Shown: piece by piece, positions 39,201 to 51,200 of the stretch | How positions within the stretch are numbered: position 1 is the stretch's first letter | How the letters are laid out: each line of letters begins with the position of its first letter | Source of the DNA: Onchidella celtica | Lineage: Eukaryota; Mollusca; Gastropoda; Systellommatophora; Onchidiidae | Assembly (NCBI GenBank): GCA_963931925.1 | Contig: OZ007579.1 | Coordinates: forward strand, 53,748,757-53,812,756 | Direction of reading: 5' to 3' | DNA length: 64,000 nt | Notes under the pieces: model-generated | Database searches by the model: none | Seen by the model: the letters and a program-made list of their open reading frames with translations, nothing else | Told to the model about the DNA's origin: nothing | Translations under genes and position numbers: made by a program

Positions 39201-42200
39201 ATTTTGTCCTATGAATATTTCTTTCTTTTTTCTGTAAAACTATTCTGTCCTATGAATATTTCTTTCTTTTTTCTGTAAAACTATTTTGTCCTATGAATAT
39301 TTCTTTCTTTTTTCTGTAAAACTATTCTGCCCTATGAATATTTCTTTCTTTTTTCTGTAAAACTATTCTGTCCTATGAATATTTCTTTCTTTTTTCTGTA
39401 AAACTATTTTGTCCTATGAATATTTCTTTCTTTTTTCTGTAAAACTATTCTGCCCTATGAATATTTCTTTCTTTTTTCTGTAAAACTATTCTGTCCTATG
39501 AATATTTCTTTCTTTTTTCTGTAAAACTATTCTGTCCTATGAATATTTCTTTCTTTTTTCTGTAAAACGATTCTGTCCTATGAATATTTCTTTCTTTTTT
39601 CTGTAAAACTATTTTGTCCTATGAATATTTCTTTCTTTTTTCTGTAAAACTATTTTGTCCTATGAATATTTCTTTCTTTTTTCTGTAAAACTATTTTGCC
39701 CTATGAATATTTCTTTCTTTTTTCTGTAAAACTATTTTGCCCTATTAATATTTCTTTCTTTTTTCTGTAAAACTATTTTGTCCTATGAATATTTCTTTCT
39801 TTTTTCTGTAAAACTATTTTGTCCTATGAATATTTCTTTCTTTTTTCTGTAAAACTATTTTGTCCTATGAATATTTCTTTCTTTTTTCTGTAAAACTATT
39901 CTGTCCTATGAATATTTCTTTCTTTTTTCTGTAAAACTATTTTGTCCTATGAATATTTCTTTCTTTTTTCTGTAAAACTATTTTGCCCTATGGATATTTC
40001 TTTCTTTTTTCTGTAAAACTATTCTGTCCTATGAATATTTCTTTCTTTTTTCTGTAAAACTATTCTGTCCTATGAATATTTCTTTCTTTTTTCTGTAAAA
40101 CTATTCTTTCCTATGAATATTTCTTTCTTTTCTCTGTAAAACTATTTTGTCCTATGAATATTTCTTTCTTTTTTCTGTAAAACTATTCTGTCCTATGAAT
40201 ATTTCTTTCTTTTTTCTGTAAAACTATTCTGTCCTATGAATATTTCTTTCTTTTTTCTGTAAAACTATTTTGTCCTATAAATATTTCTTTCTTTTCTCTG
40301 TAAAACTATTCTGTCCTATGAATATTTCTTTCTTTATTCTGTAAAACTATTTTGTCCTATGAATATTTCTTTCTTTTTTCTGTAAAACTATTTTGTCCTA
40401 TGAATATTTCTTCCTTTTTTCTGTAAAACTATTTTGTCCTATGAATATTTCTTTCTTTTTTCTGTAAAACTATTTTGTCCTATGAATATTTCTTTCTTTT
40501 TTCTGTAAAACTATTTTGTCCTATGAATATTTCTTTCTTTTTTCTGTAAAACTATTTTGTCCTATGAATATTTCTTTCTTTTTTCTGTAAAACTATTTTG
40601 TCCTATGAATATTTCTTTCTTTTTTCTGTAAAACTATTCTGTCCTATGAATATTTCTTTCTTTTTTCTGTAAAACTATTCTGTCCTATGAATATTTCTTT
40701 CTTTTTTCTGTAAAACTATTCTGTCCTATGAATATTTCTTTCTTTTTTCTGTAAAACTATTCTGTCCTATGAATTTTTCTTTCGTTTTTCTGTAAAACTA
40801 TTCTGTCCTATGAATATTTCTTTCTTTTTTCTGTAAAACTATTCTGTCCTATGAATATTTCTTTCTTTTTTCTGTAAAACTATTTTGTCCTATGAATATT
40901 TCTTTCTTTATTCTGTAAAACTATTCTTTCCTATGAATATTTCTTTCTTTTTTCTGTAAAACTATTCTGTCCTATGAATATTTCTTTCTTTATTCTGTAA
41001 AACTATTCTGCCCTATGAATATTTCTTTCTTTTTTCTGTAAAACTATTTTGTCCTATGAATATTTCTTTCTTTTTTCTGTAAAACTATTCTGTCCTATGA
41101 ATATTTCTTTCTTTATTCTGTAAAACTATTTTGTCCTATGAATATTTCTTTCTTTATTCTGTAAAACTATTCTGTCCTATGAATATTTCTTTCTTTTTTC
41201 TGTAAAACTATTCTGTCCTATGAATATTTCTTTCTTTTTTCTGTAAAACTATTCTGTCCTATGAATATTTCTTTCTTTATTCTGTAAAACTATTTGGTCC
41301 TATGAATATTTCTTTCTTTTTTCTGTAAAACTATTGTCCTATGAATATTTCTTTCTTTTTTCTGTAAAACTATTTTGTCCTATGAATATTTCTTTCTTTA
41401 TTCTGTAAAACTATTCTGTCCTATGAATATTTCTTTCTTTTTTCTGTAAAACTATTCTGTCCTATGAATATTTCTTTCTTTATTCTGTAAAACTATTCTG
41501 TCCTATGAATATTTCTTTCTTTTTTCTGTAAAACTATTCTGTCCTATGAATATTTCTTTCTTTTTTCTGTAAAACTATTCTGTCCTATGAATATTTCTTT
41601 CTTTATTCTGTAAAACTATTCTGTCCTATGAATATTTCTTTCTTTATTCTGTAAAACTATTTTGTCCTATGAATATTTCTTTCTTTTTTCTGTAAAACTA
41701 TTCTGTCCTATGAATATTTCTTTCTTTATTCTGTAAAACTATTTTGTCCTATGAATATTTCTTTCTTTTTTCTGTAAAACTATTCTGTCCTATGAATATT
41801 TCTTTCTTTATTCTGTAAAACTATTTTGTCCTATGAATATTTCTTTCTTTTTTCTGTAAAACTATTTTGTCCTATGAATATTTCTTTCTTTTTTCTGTAA
41901 AACTATTCTGTCCTATGAATATTTCTTTCTTTTTTCTGTAAAACTATTCTGTCCTATGAATATTTCTTTCTTTTTTCTGTAAAACTATTCTGTCCTATGA
42001 ATATTTCTTTCTTTTTTCTGTAAAACTATTTTGTCCTATGAATATTTCTTTCTTTTTTCTGTAAAACTATTTTGTCCTATGAATATTTCTTTCTTTTTTC
42101 TGTAAAACTATTCTGTCCTATGAATATTTCTTTCTTTTTTCTGTAAAACTATTCTGTCCTATGAATATTTCTTTCTTTTTTCTGTAAAACTATTCTGTCC

Positions 42201-45200
42201 TATGAATATTTCTTTCTTTTTTCTGTAAAACTATTCTGTCCTATGAATATTTCTTTCTTTTTTCTGTAAAACTATTTTGTCCTATGAATATTTCTTTCTT
42301 TTTTCTGTAAAACTATTCTGTCCTATGAATATTTCTTTTTTCTGTAAAACTATTCTGTCCTATGAAATTTTTCTTTCTTTTTTCTGTAAAACTATTCTGT
42401 CCTATGAATATTTCTTTCTTTTTTCTGTAAAACTATTCTGTCCTATGAATATTTCTTTCTTTATTCTGTAAAACTATTCTGTCCTATGAATATTTCTTTC
42501 TTTTTTCTGTAAAACTATTCTGTCCTATGAATATTTCTTTTTTTTTTCTGTAAAACTATTCTGTCCTATGAATATTTCTTTCTTTTTTCTGTAAAACTAT
42601 TCTGTCCTATGAATATTTCTTTCTTTTTTCTGTAAAACTATTCTGTCCTATGAATATTTCTTTCTTTATTCTGTAAAACTATTCTGTCCTATGAATATTT
42701 CTTTCTTTTTTCTGTAAAACTATTTTGCCCTATGAAATTTTTCTTTCTTTATTCTGTAAAACTATTCTGCCCTGTGAATACATGTATTTCATTCTCTTTT
42801 CTGTAAAACTATTTGGCCCTATGAATTTCTGTTTTCTGTAAAACTATTCTGCCCTGAGAATATTTCTTTCTTTTTTTCTGTTGAACTATTCTGCCCTGTG
42901 AATATTTCTTTCTCTTTTCTGTTGAACTATTCTGCCCTATGATAGAAAAACAATGTATAAGCCAAGAATAGAATTTTACAGGAGATACAAACAAAACAAA
43001 ACGAAAAGTGGAAAAGAACAGAAACATTTTACATTGCTGTCTGCTCTATTTATCGTCCAATTTCCATTTTGTGATGACTAAAAGAAACTTGTATAAAATT
43101 AAATCCAGATAGAAAGACAGTACACATTTCATTCTATGAAACTATGTTGAGAAGTGACTTTGTCTTTGATTGGTGTAGACATGGAGCCTTTTTCTAGTAA
43201 ATATCAGAACCGTAGTCCTGATTGGTGTTCCAGCTCCCTCCAGTCCTTCAAGTCCTGCATACTTAACAGACACTTTCTTTCTTGTAGAGTTTGCCTTCTT
43301 TTGCTTTTTATTAACTCATTCAGTACCACTAGTTTTTACAGTCATCCATGGAATATTAACTCATTCAGTACCATACGTTTTACAGTTTGCCATGCCATAT
43401 TAACTCATTCAATATCATTAGTTTTACAGTCAGCCATGGAATATTAACTCATTCAGTACCATAAGTTTTACAGTTAACCATGCTGTATTAACTCATTCAA
43501 TACCATTAGTTTTTACAGTCAGCCATGGAATATTAACTCATGCAGTACCATAAGTTTTACAGTTTACCATGCCGTATTAACTCATTCAATACCATTAGTT
43601 TTACAGTCAGCCATGGAATATTAACTCATTCAATACCATAAGTTTTACACTTAACCATGCCGTATTAACTCATTCAATACCATTAGTTTTACAGTTAATC
43701 ATGCCATATTAACTCATTCAATACCATTAGTTTTACAGTTAATCATGCCATATTAACTCATTCAGTACCACAAGTTTTACAGTTAACCATGCCCTATTAA
43801 CTCATTCAATTCCACTAGTTTAACTATTAACCATGCCATATTATTCAGTACAACGAGTCTTATAGTTGACCATGCCATATTAACTCATTCAGTATCACTA
43901 GTTCTTTCAGTTAACCATGCCAGAGGATGTCATTCAGTAACACTAGTTTTTACAGTTAACCATGCCATATTAACTCATTCAGTACCATTAGTTTTACAGT
44001 TAACCATGACATTAACTCATTTAGCACCACTAGTTTTACAGTTAACCCTGACATATTAACTCATTCAGTACCATTAGTTTTCCAGTCAGCCATGCCTTAT
44101 TAACCCATTCAATACCACTAGTTTTACAGTCAGCCATGCCATATTAACCCTTTCGTTTTTAACTCGGCCCCGCGATTAGTTCAACTTGGCCAAATCCGGC
44201 TTTGTCTATAACGCTGCCATGTGTTTAACCCGACCGTATCCGGCTGGTCGGTGTACCGCTTTTTTGTATACAATTTTGAGAGGATGAACAGTGCATGAAT
44301 AGCTATAAATAATAAATGACATCACCAGGTAATCTTCAGGTAGGATCGAGTAGTTCTTGGAAATTGGATTTTTCTCATATTTTCAAGTCCCTGGTCCTAT
44401 TGGGGGGTAGGATCGAGTACCTAGTCTTCTCGGATAAGGACGAAAAAATTCGGAGGGCCTGTGTGCACGTTGCGCACGTTAAAGATACCTTGGCAGTTGG
44501 AAATCGTAAAGAGCAGGCCGAAAGGCCGCTGCCCGGGCAAAATTGAAATTAATAGATTAAAAATTTATCCATATCATCTCCCCCCCCCCCTCGCCAGAAC
44601 AAGAAATAATAAAACAAGTAAAGTGAGGTGTAAATGCCAAGGGCAGCGAACCTCCTAAAATAAAGACCTCAAATCAGGTAATCTTCAGATGCCCACTGAC
44701 CCAGTTTGAATCGTATAGTGTGGGTTAGGCCTACAAGTAATGTATTGTATTACACATGGACATCCAACAGGCCTGTTCCTCCCTCTAAGCCTACATCATG
44801 TATTGGTCAGTACATGCTTGTAGTACATAGTACATGCATGTACTAGGTGCCTTTGTGTGGGTAGTGTTGTATGCTTGGACAACAAATGAGATTGGATGCG
44901 CTAGTGTGTAATATGTGCATTGTCCTTCTGTCTTAGAGGTAGTGTCATACATCCCCGTTCAGCATTTCGCGTTCACATAACCAACAAGCAGATTTCAGCA
45001 TTCTAATGTAAATAGGTTCATCTTTTAGTTCATTCATTTCTCAATAAGTATGCCAAACTTCATTATCATAGATGCCACATGGGGGCTACAATTTCCAATT
45101 TAATGAAGGCATGCAGCGGCCACAGGGCTGAAATATGTAAACAAATCAGGGCGGCCGCATAGCCAGGAAGTCGGCCATTAAAGCCCTTCACAGGTAGCCA

Positions 45201-48200
45201 GAATAGAAACACGAAAGGGTTAACCCATTCAGTACCACTAGTTTTACGGTGAGCCCTGCCAAATTAACCCATTCAGTACCATTAGTTTTACAGTCAGCCA
45301 TACCATTTTAACCCATTCAGTACCACTAGTTTTACAGTGAGCCCTGCCAAATTAACCCATTCAGTACCATTAGTTTTACAGTCGGCCATGCCATATTAAC
45401 CCATTCAGTACCACTAGTTTTCCAGTCATCCATGCCACATTAACCCATTCAGTACCACTAGTTTTACAGTCAGCCATACCATATTAACCCATTCAGCACC
45501 ACTAGTTTTACAGTCAGCCATGCAATATTAACCCATTCAGTACCACTAGTTTTACAGTTAGCCGTGCCATATTAACTCATTCAGTACCACTAGTTTTACA
45601 GTCAGCCATGCCATATTAACCCATTCAGTGTCCCTAGTTTTACAGTCATCCATGCCATATTAACCCATTCAGTGTCCCTGGTTTTACAGTCATCCATGCC
45701 ATATTAACCCATTCAGTGTCACTAGTTTTACAGTCATCCATGCCATATTAACCCATTCAGTGTCACTAGTTTTACAGTCATCCATGCCATAATAACCCAT
45801 TCAGTACCACTAGTTTCCAGTCATCCATGCCATATTAACCCATTCAGTACCACTAGTTTTACAGTCAGCCATGCCATATTAACTCATTCAGTACCACTAG
45901 TTTTACAGTCATCCATGCCATATTAACCCATTCAGTACCACTAGTTTTACAGTCATCCATGCCATATTGACCCAATTAAGTACCACTAGTTTTACAGTCA
46001 TCCATGCCATATTAACCCATTAGTACCACTAGTTTTACAGTCAGCCATGCCATATTAACCCATTCAGTACCACTAGTTTTACAGTCAGCCAAGCTATATT
46101 AACCCATTTAGTACCACTAGTTTTACAGTCATCCATGCCATATTAACCCATTCAGTACCACTAGTTTTACAGTCAGCCATGCCATATTAACCCATTCAGT
46201 ACCATTAGTTTTACAGTCAGCCAAGCTATATTAACCTATTTAGTACCACTAGTTTTACAGCCAGCCAGGCCACATTAACCCATTCAGTACCACTAGTTTT
46301 CCAGTTATCCATGCCATATTAACCCATTCAGTATCACTAGTTTTACAGTCATCCGTGCCATATTAACCCATTCAGTACCACTAGTTTTCCAGTCGTCCAT
46401 GCCATATTAACCCATTCAGTACCACTAGTTTTACAGTCATCCATGCCATATTAACCCATTCAGTACCACTAGTTTTACAGTCATCCATGCCATATTAACC
46501 CATTCAGTACCACTAGTTTTCCAGTCGTCCATGCCATATTAACCCATTCAGTATCACTAGTTTTACAGTCATCCATGCCATATTAACCCATTCAGTACCA
46601 CTAGTTTTCCAGTCATCCATGCCATATTAACTCTGATCTGTTTTCATTTGATACCAGAATGATAGAAGACTGTGCTGTCCGCATGCAGAAACAGTTGGAG
46701 AAAGGGATGAAACAGGCAGAGGCCTGGAACAGTACCTCACAAATGCTTGTGGAAGCTGCCATGGTAAATTACATCAGTGATGCTCTTAACCTCTTTCAGT
46801 CTGTGCCTAGCAAGGAATGATTTCCAAGCGACATTTTTTATACCACAGGCCCAGCAGTCCAGAGAATCTCTGTGCCAATGAAAAAATTACGTACTTGTAT
46901 ATACACAAAGTGATCTTATTGATCATAGCTGAAAGTAATTATTATAAGGACAATAGAACAAATACCATTTGAAGAGTGTCAATATGAACTTTCATGACAA
47001 TGCTATCTGGCACTAAATGCCGATCTATACTCAGGCTCTGACATTACAAGCTTGTAATAAGTGGGGACAGTAAAGGGTTAACATCTGTTTTGGGTGGACA
47101 AGTGGAATAATTTCAAACATTTCTAGCCTAGAAAACAATGCAAAGAAAACGGAATTTTCAATAGAACTTGTTGTTGTGTAAAAAATCAATGGACGGAAAC
47201 TTTCAAAGTGAACAGTAGTGTAAAGTATTCTCAAATAAATTATGAAGTGATGGTGAGAATGAATTTGAAGCATATGTTACAATCTGCCCTTATGAAATGG
47301 GTTAGCTTTGTGTTTTTCTACTGCAGCAGTGAATAGTTTATAAATTGCAGAAGGAAAGCAGATCGTCATATCCTGTTGTTCCACATTTAATGGCATGAGC
47401 TTGGAGGTGAAATTGCAGTGTAAACTGTGGGATGAAAGATTTCAATTGAAGGACTGACTTACTCAGGGGAATAGCAGTCATTTTCTTGATGTTCATGACC
47501 TTCCTTTCTCGTGGGAGCTAGTCTCAGTGTGTGCTACCAGTTCATGAACAAAGTTATTCTGTCAAACTTTCAAGGAGTCAGTAAGGGGAAAATTCTGTCT
47601 ACACCTAAACTAGGTCAAATTCTCTTTTAAACTTCACTTTATCAAATCTAATTATCTGTCTTTTCTTTCTATTTGGGTAATACTTTTGTACAATTAACAG
47701 TTTCTTTTGCTCATCACAAAATGGAAATTAAACTAAGGGTGAAGATTGATGCAGTGCAAAATGTTCTTTTGTATTTTTTTGCATCTGTTGTAAATGTTTA
47801 GTTTTTGACATGGAACCATAACCCTAATCATGGTCTTTTACCCTGAAGAAAAGGAAGATAGATATTATTGAAATCAAACGATATCTGCAGCAATGATGCT
47901 GTCTGTAGAGCTACAATTCTGTATTCCTAAATTGGGAACACGATGGTCTTGGGGTAAGGTGCTCGCCTTGCATGCCAAAAGTACTTGGTTCGAATCTATC
48001 AGTGCAGGCATGTTAGAATTTTGGGATTTTTTCTCATATTATCCTGTCCTTGATCCTGTGGTAGATAGGAGGTGAGTAACTAGTCTTCTTGGATAGGGAC
48101 GAAAAACTCAAAGGGCCCATGTGCATGTTGCGCACGTTAAAGATCCCGTGGTAGTTGGAAATTGAGAAGAACAGGCCACTGCCCACGCAAAATTAGATAA

Positions 48201-51200
48201 AATTTATCCCTACCAGTCAAAAGAAACAAAAAAAAAAAGAAAGCCAACCCACCCTACAATGTAGTGACCATGTGTCTGCTCCAGTTGTAACTGGGCTGCA
48301 ATGGCACAAAAAATTTCCCAAATGGGTATAAAGAAGTGTACGCCAAAAAAAAAACAAAAAAAAACAACTTTTGATACAAAGTTGAACTATGACCAGTGGT
48401 GTTTAGAGTGTTCAGATCATCAATTAGAATTCAAATCTTGGATGAGTTCAAGAATCACATCAGACCTAACCAGATTGTTTTTATCTTTCTATCTTTTTCT
48501 CTTGTTTGCTTGTTATTCTGTATTTGTCTATTTTTGTTGCAGGCATTTTCCCATGCATTTGTGGTGAGATCCTTCATAGAAAAAGTTGTGGCTAGCAGAG
48601 TGGAGCCTTCCCTAGGCACAGTACTGATTCAGTTGTGCCAGTTGTATGGACTGGTTGGCATTTCCAAACACTCGGGACAGTTTGCCAAGGTCAGAAATGT
48701 TTCTTGTCATTTATTTATTCACTTTATTTTCAACTTGTCCTAAGTTGTTGGCAGCAGGTGACAGATATTTCTGCATCTTTGATCAAAGGAAAAATCAATT
48801 ACGCCTCTTGAAAATATGTAACTATTGGATCCGTGACCTCTGCAACTCCACATGTTTTGAACTAATAGAATCAAATAGTCATTAACCCACACCCTGCGCG
48901 CAATGCCTTAAAGCCCGCTGTCCTGTCAGTGACCTTACGGGGAATCTTATCTGGGTCGCACTGACCCTTGCTGATGTACGATGACCACACTACCGCTGTC
49001 CACGAAGTTTGGTTTGTATTTCATCGGTATGAAAACATTCGCTGTTATGCCTTATCACTTTTGATAATGAATTAACCAGCAAAACCTTTGTCTGTAAGTC
49101 TCTAACCAATGATCTGACTTATGATTCCAAACTGACAGCTGTAGTTTTTGTGAGAACGAAGCATGATAACTAGCCACGCCCTCCCAAGCCCTACACAAAT
49201 GATTTCATCCTGATTGACACATACTAATAAACCAACGTGGGCATTTGGGACAAAAATCATTTCAAGGCTTATTTCTGGTTGGTTCTTAGATACAGACAAC
49301 TCTAGATGATGGTCAGCTTGTGAGAAAATGAGATAATATTGTAGATTTTTTGAGCAACAGTTTGGCATGCCGATGTTTCACCTCTTAATAGTGTGGGGAG
49401 AAAGCTTCGTCTTTGTGATTCCGACCAGTGGTTCACTGGTTAACATGTCCTTGTCACAATGCCTTTGATTTAGAAGAGGTACAGTGAATTAAACAATAAG
49501 GCGGTCATTATGTCTCAAAGAGGACGTGAAAATACGGCGTAAATGCTGCACAGTCAGCTTAACCTAGCCATATTGGTACGCCCGTGCAGCGTGAATGCCT
49601 GGAAAGTCAATGTCATATTTCGACGCATCTCACAGCGTGAGGGTTAAGTGTCATTAGAAATGTCCAGTTCCTTTCTTGGTGAGGCTAGTGAGCTGCTGCC
49701 TTGTCTTCGTCAGTGGACATGCAAACTCTTCATATATTGTTAACATTAGTCAGTCGATCAGTCAATCAATCTATCATCTGTCCATTCATTCATTCATTCA
49801 TTCATTTATTCATTCATTCATTCATTCATTCATTCATTCATTCATTCATTCATTCATCCATCTATTCATTCATCCATTCATTCATTCATCTATCTATTCA
49901 TTCATCCATCTATTCATTCATCCATTCATTCATCCATTCATTCACTCATCTTTATTCATCTAACCATCCATAAATTCATGCATTCGTTCATTCATACATT
50001 TATTGATTCATCCATCCATCTGTTTATTCATTCATTCATTCATTCATTCATTCATTTATCCATCCATCTATCCATTCATTCATTCATTCATCTATTCATC
50101 CATCCATCCATCCATCCATCCATTCATCCATCCATCCATCCATTCATCCATCCATCCATCCATCCATCCATCCATCCATCCATCCATCCATTCATTCATC
50201 ATTCATTCATTTATCCATCCATCCATCCATTCATCCATTCATTCATTTATTTATTCATCCATCCATCCAATCATTCATTCAGTCATTCATTATGTCACCA
50301 AAAATCAGACATATTTACAGACTGTAATCTGGCTGTCTCTTCCATCATTTCTTCAGGGAGGTTACCTGACTGACCAACAACTAGAGCTTGTAGAAGCCAA
50401 AATCTATGATTTACTGGGAGTTCTAAAACCTAATGCTGTGGCATTGGTTGATGCCTTCGACTTCCCTGACCTGGTTCTGGACAGTGACCTTGGCCGCTAT
50501 GATGGAAATGTGTACGAGTCTTTAATGGAATATGCCAGGCGCTCCAAGCTGAATGAAACTCAGGTGAGCGAGAAAAACTCTTGTGAGAGAGAGACAGAAA
50601 AACTCTTGTGAGAGAGAGACAGAAAAACTCTTGTGAGAGAGAGACAGAAAAACTCTTGTAAGGGAGAGACAGAAAAACTCTTGTAAGGGAGAGACAGAAA
50701 AACTCTTGTGAGAGAGAGACAGAAAAACTCTTGTGAGAGAGAGACAGAAAAACTCTTGTGAGAGAGAGAGACAGAAAAACTCTTGTAAGAGAGAGACAGA
50801 AAAACTCTTGTGAGAGAAAGACAGAAAAACTCTTGTGAGAGAGAGAGACAGAAAAACTCTTGTAAGAGAGAGACAGAAAAACTGAAGTGAAAGACAGATA
50901 GAACAACTCAGATGAGAAAGACAGAAAGACTCTGATGAGAGAGACAGAAAAAAACTGAAGAGAAAGAGAGAGACAGAAAAACTTAGGAGAGAGAGAGAGG
51001 CGGGTTTTCCAATAGTTCCTGCAGCAAAATAAAGTATCATTTTTATGTGTGTATGTGGATGTGTTTCTGTGTGTGTGTTTAAGGGTTTTCTATCTAGCTG
51101 TTGTTAGAGGTCTGTGCTATTTACATCACAATTATTTCCCACAATGGGTCAAGGGCTCTAACTATTGCTAAGCCATTGTGTTGGATAACGATGTCATAAA

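Larger units (their letters stand above)
43311..46632 (+). repeat. 44-bp minisatellite before E9, about 50 units, split by a MITE
   Basis: Unit TTAACCCATTCAGTACCACT then AGTTTTACAGTCATCCATGCCATA. Blocks are 43311-44147 (TTAACTCATT version, more diverged) and 45220-46632 (TTAACCCATT version, more uniform). It ends about 25 bases before the E9 acceptor. Confidence 0.95.

Noticed and set aside
42277-42471. Phe-rich plus-strand frame
   Set aside because: Created by a small frame change in the 41-bp array.
49676-50373. Ile/His/Ser/Phe repeat proteins, and a 202-codon frame running into E11
   Set aside because: Produced by the ATTC/ATCC microsatellite; only the part from 50357 on is coding, as E11.
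50430-51040. Antisense Ser/Leu/Phe-rich repeat frames
   Set aside because: 25-bp array read backwards over E11 and its intron.
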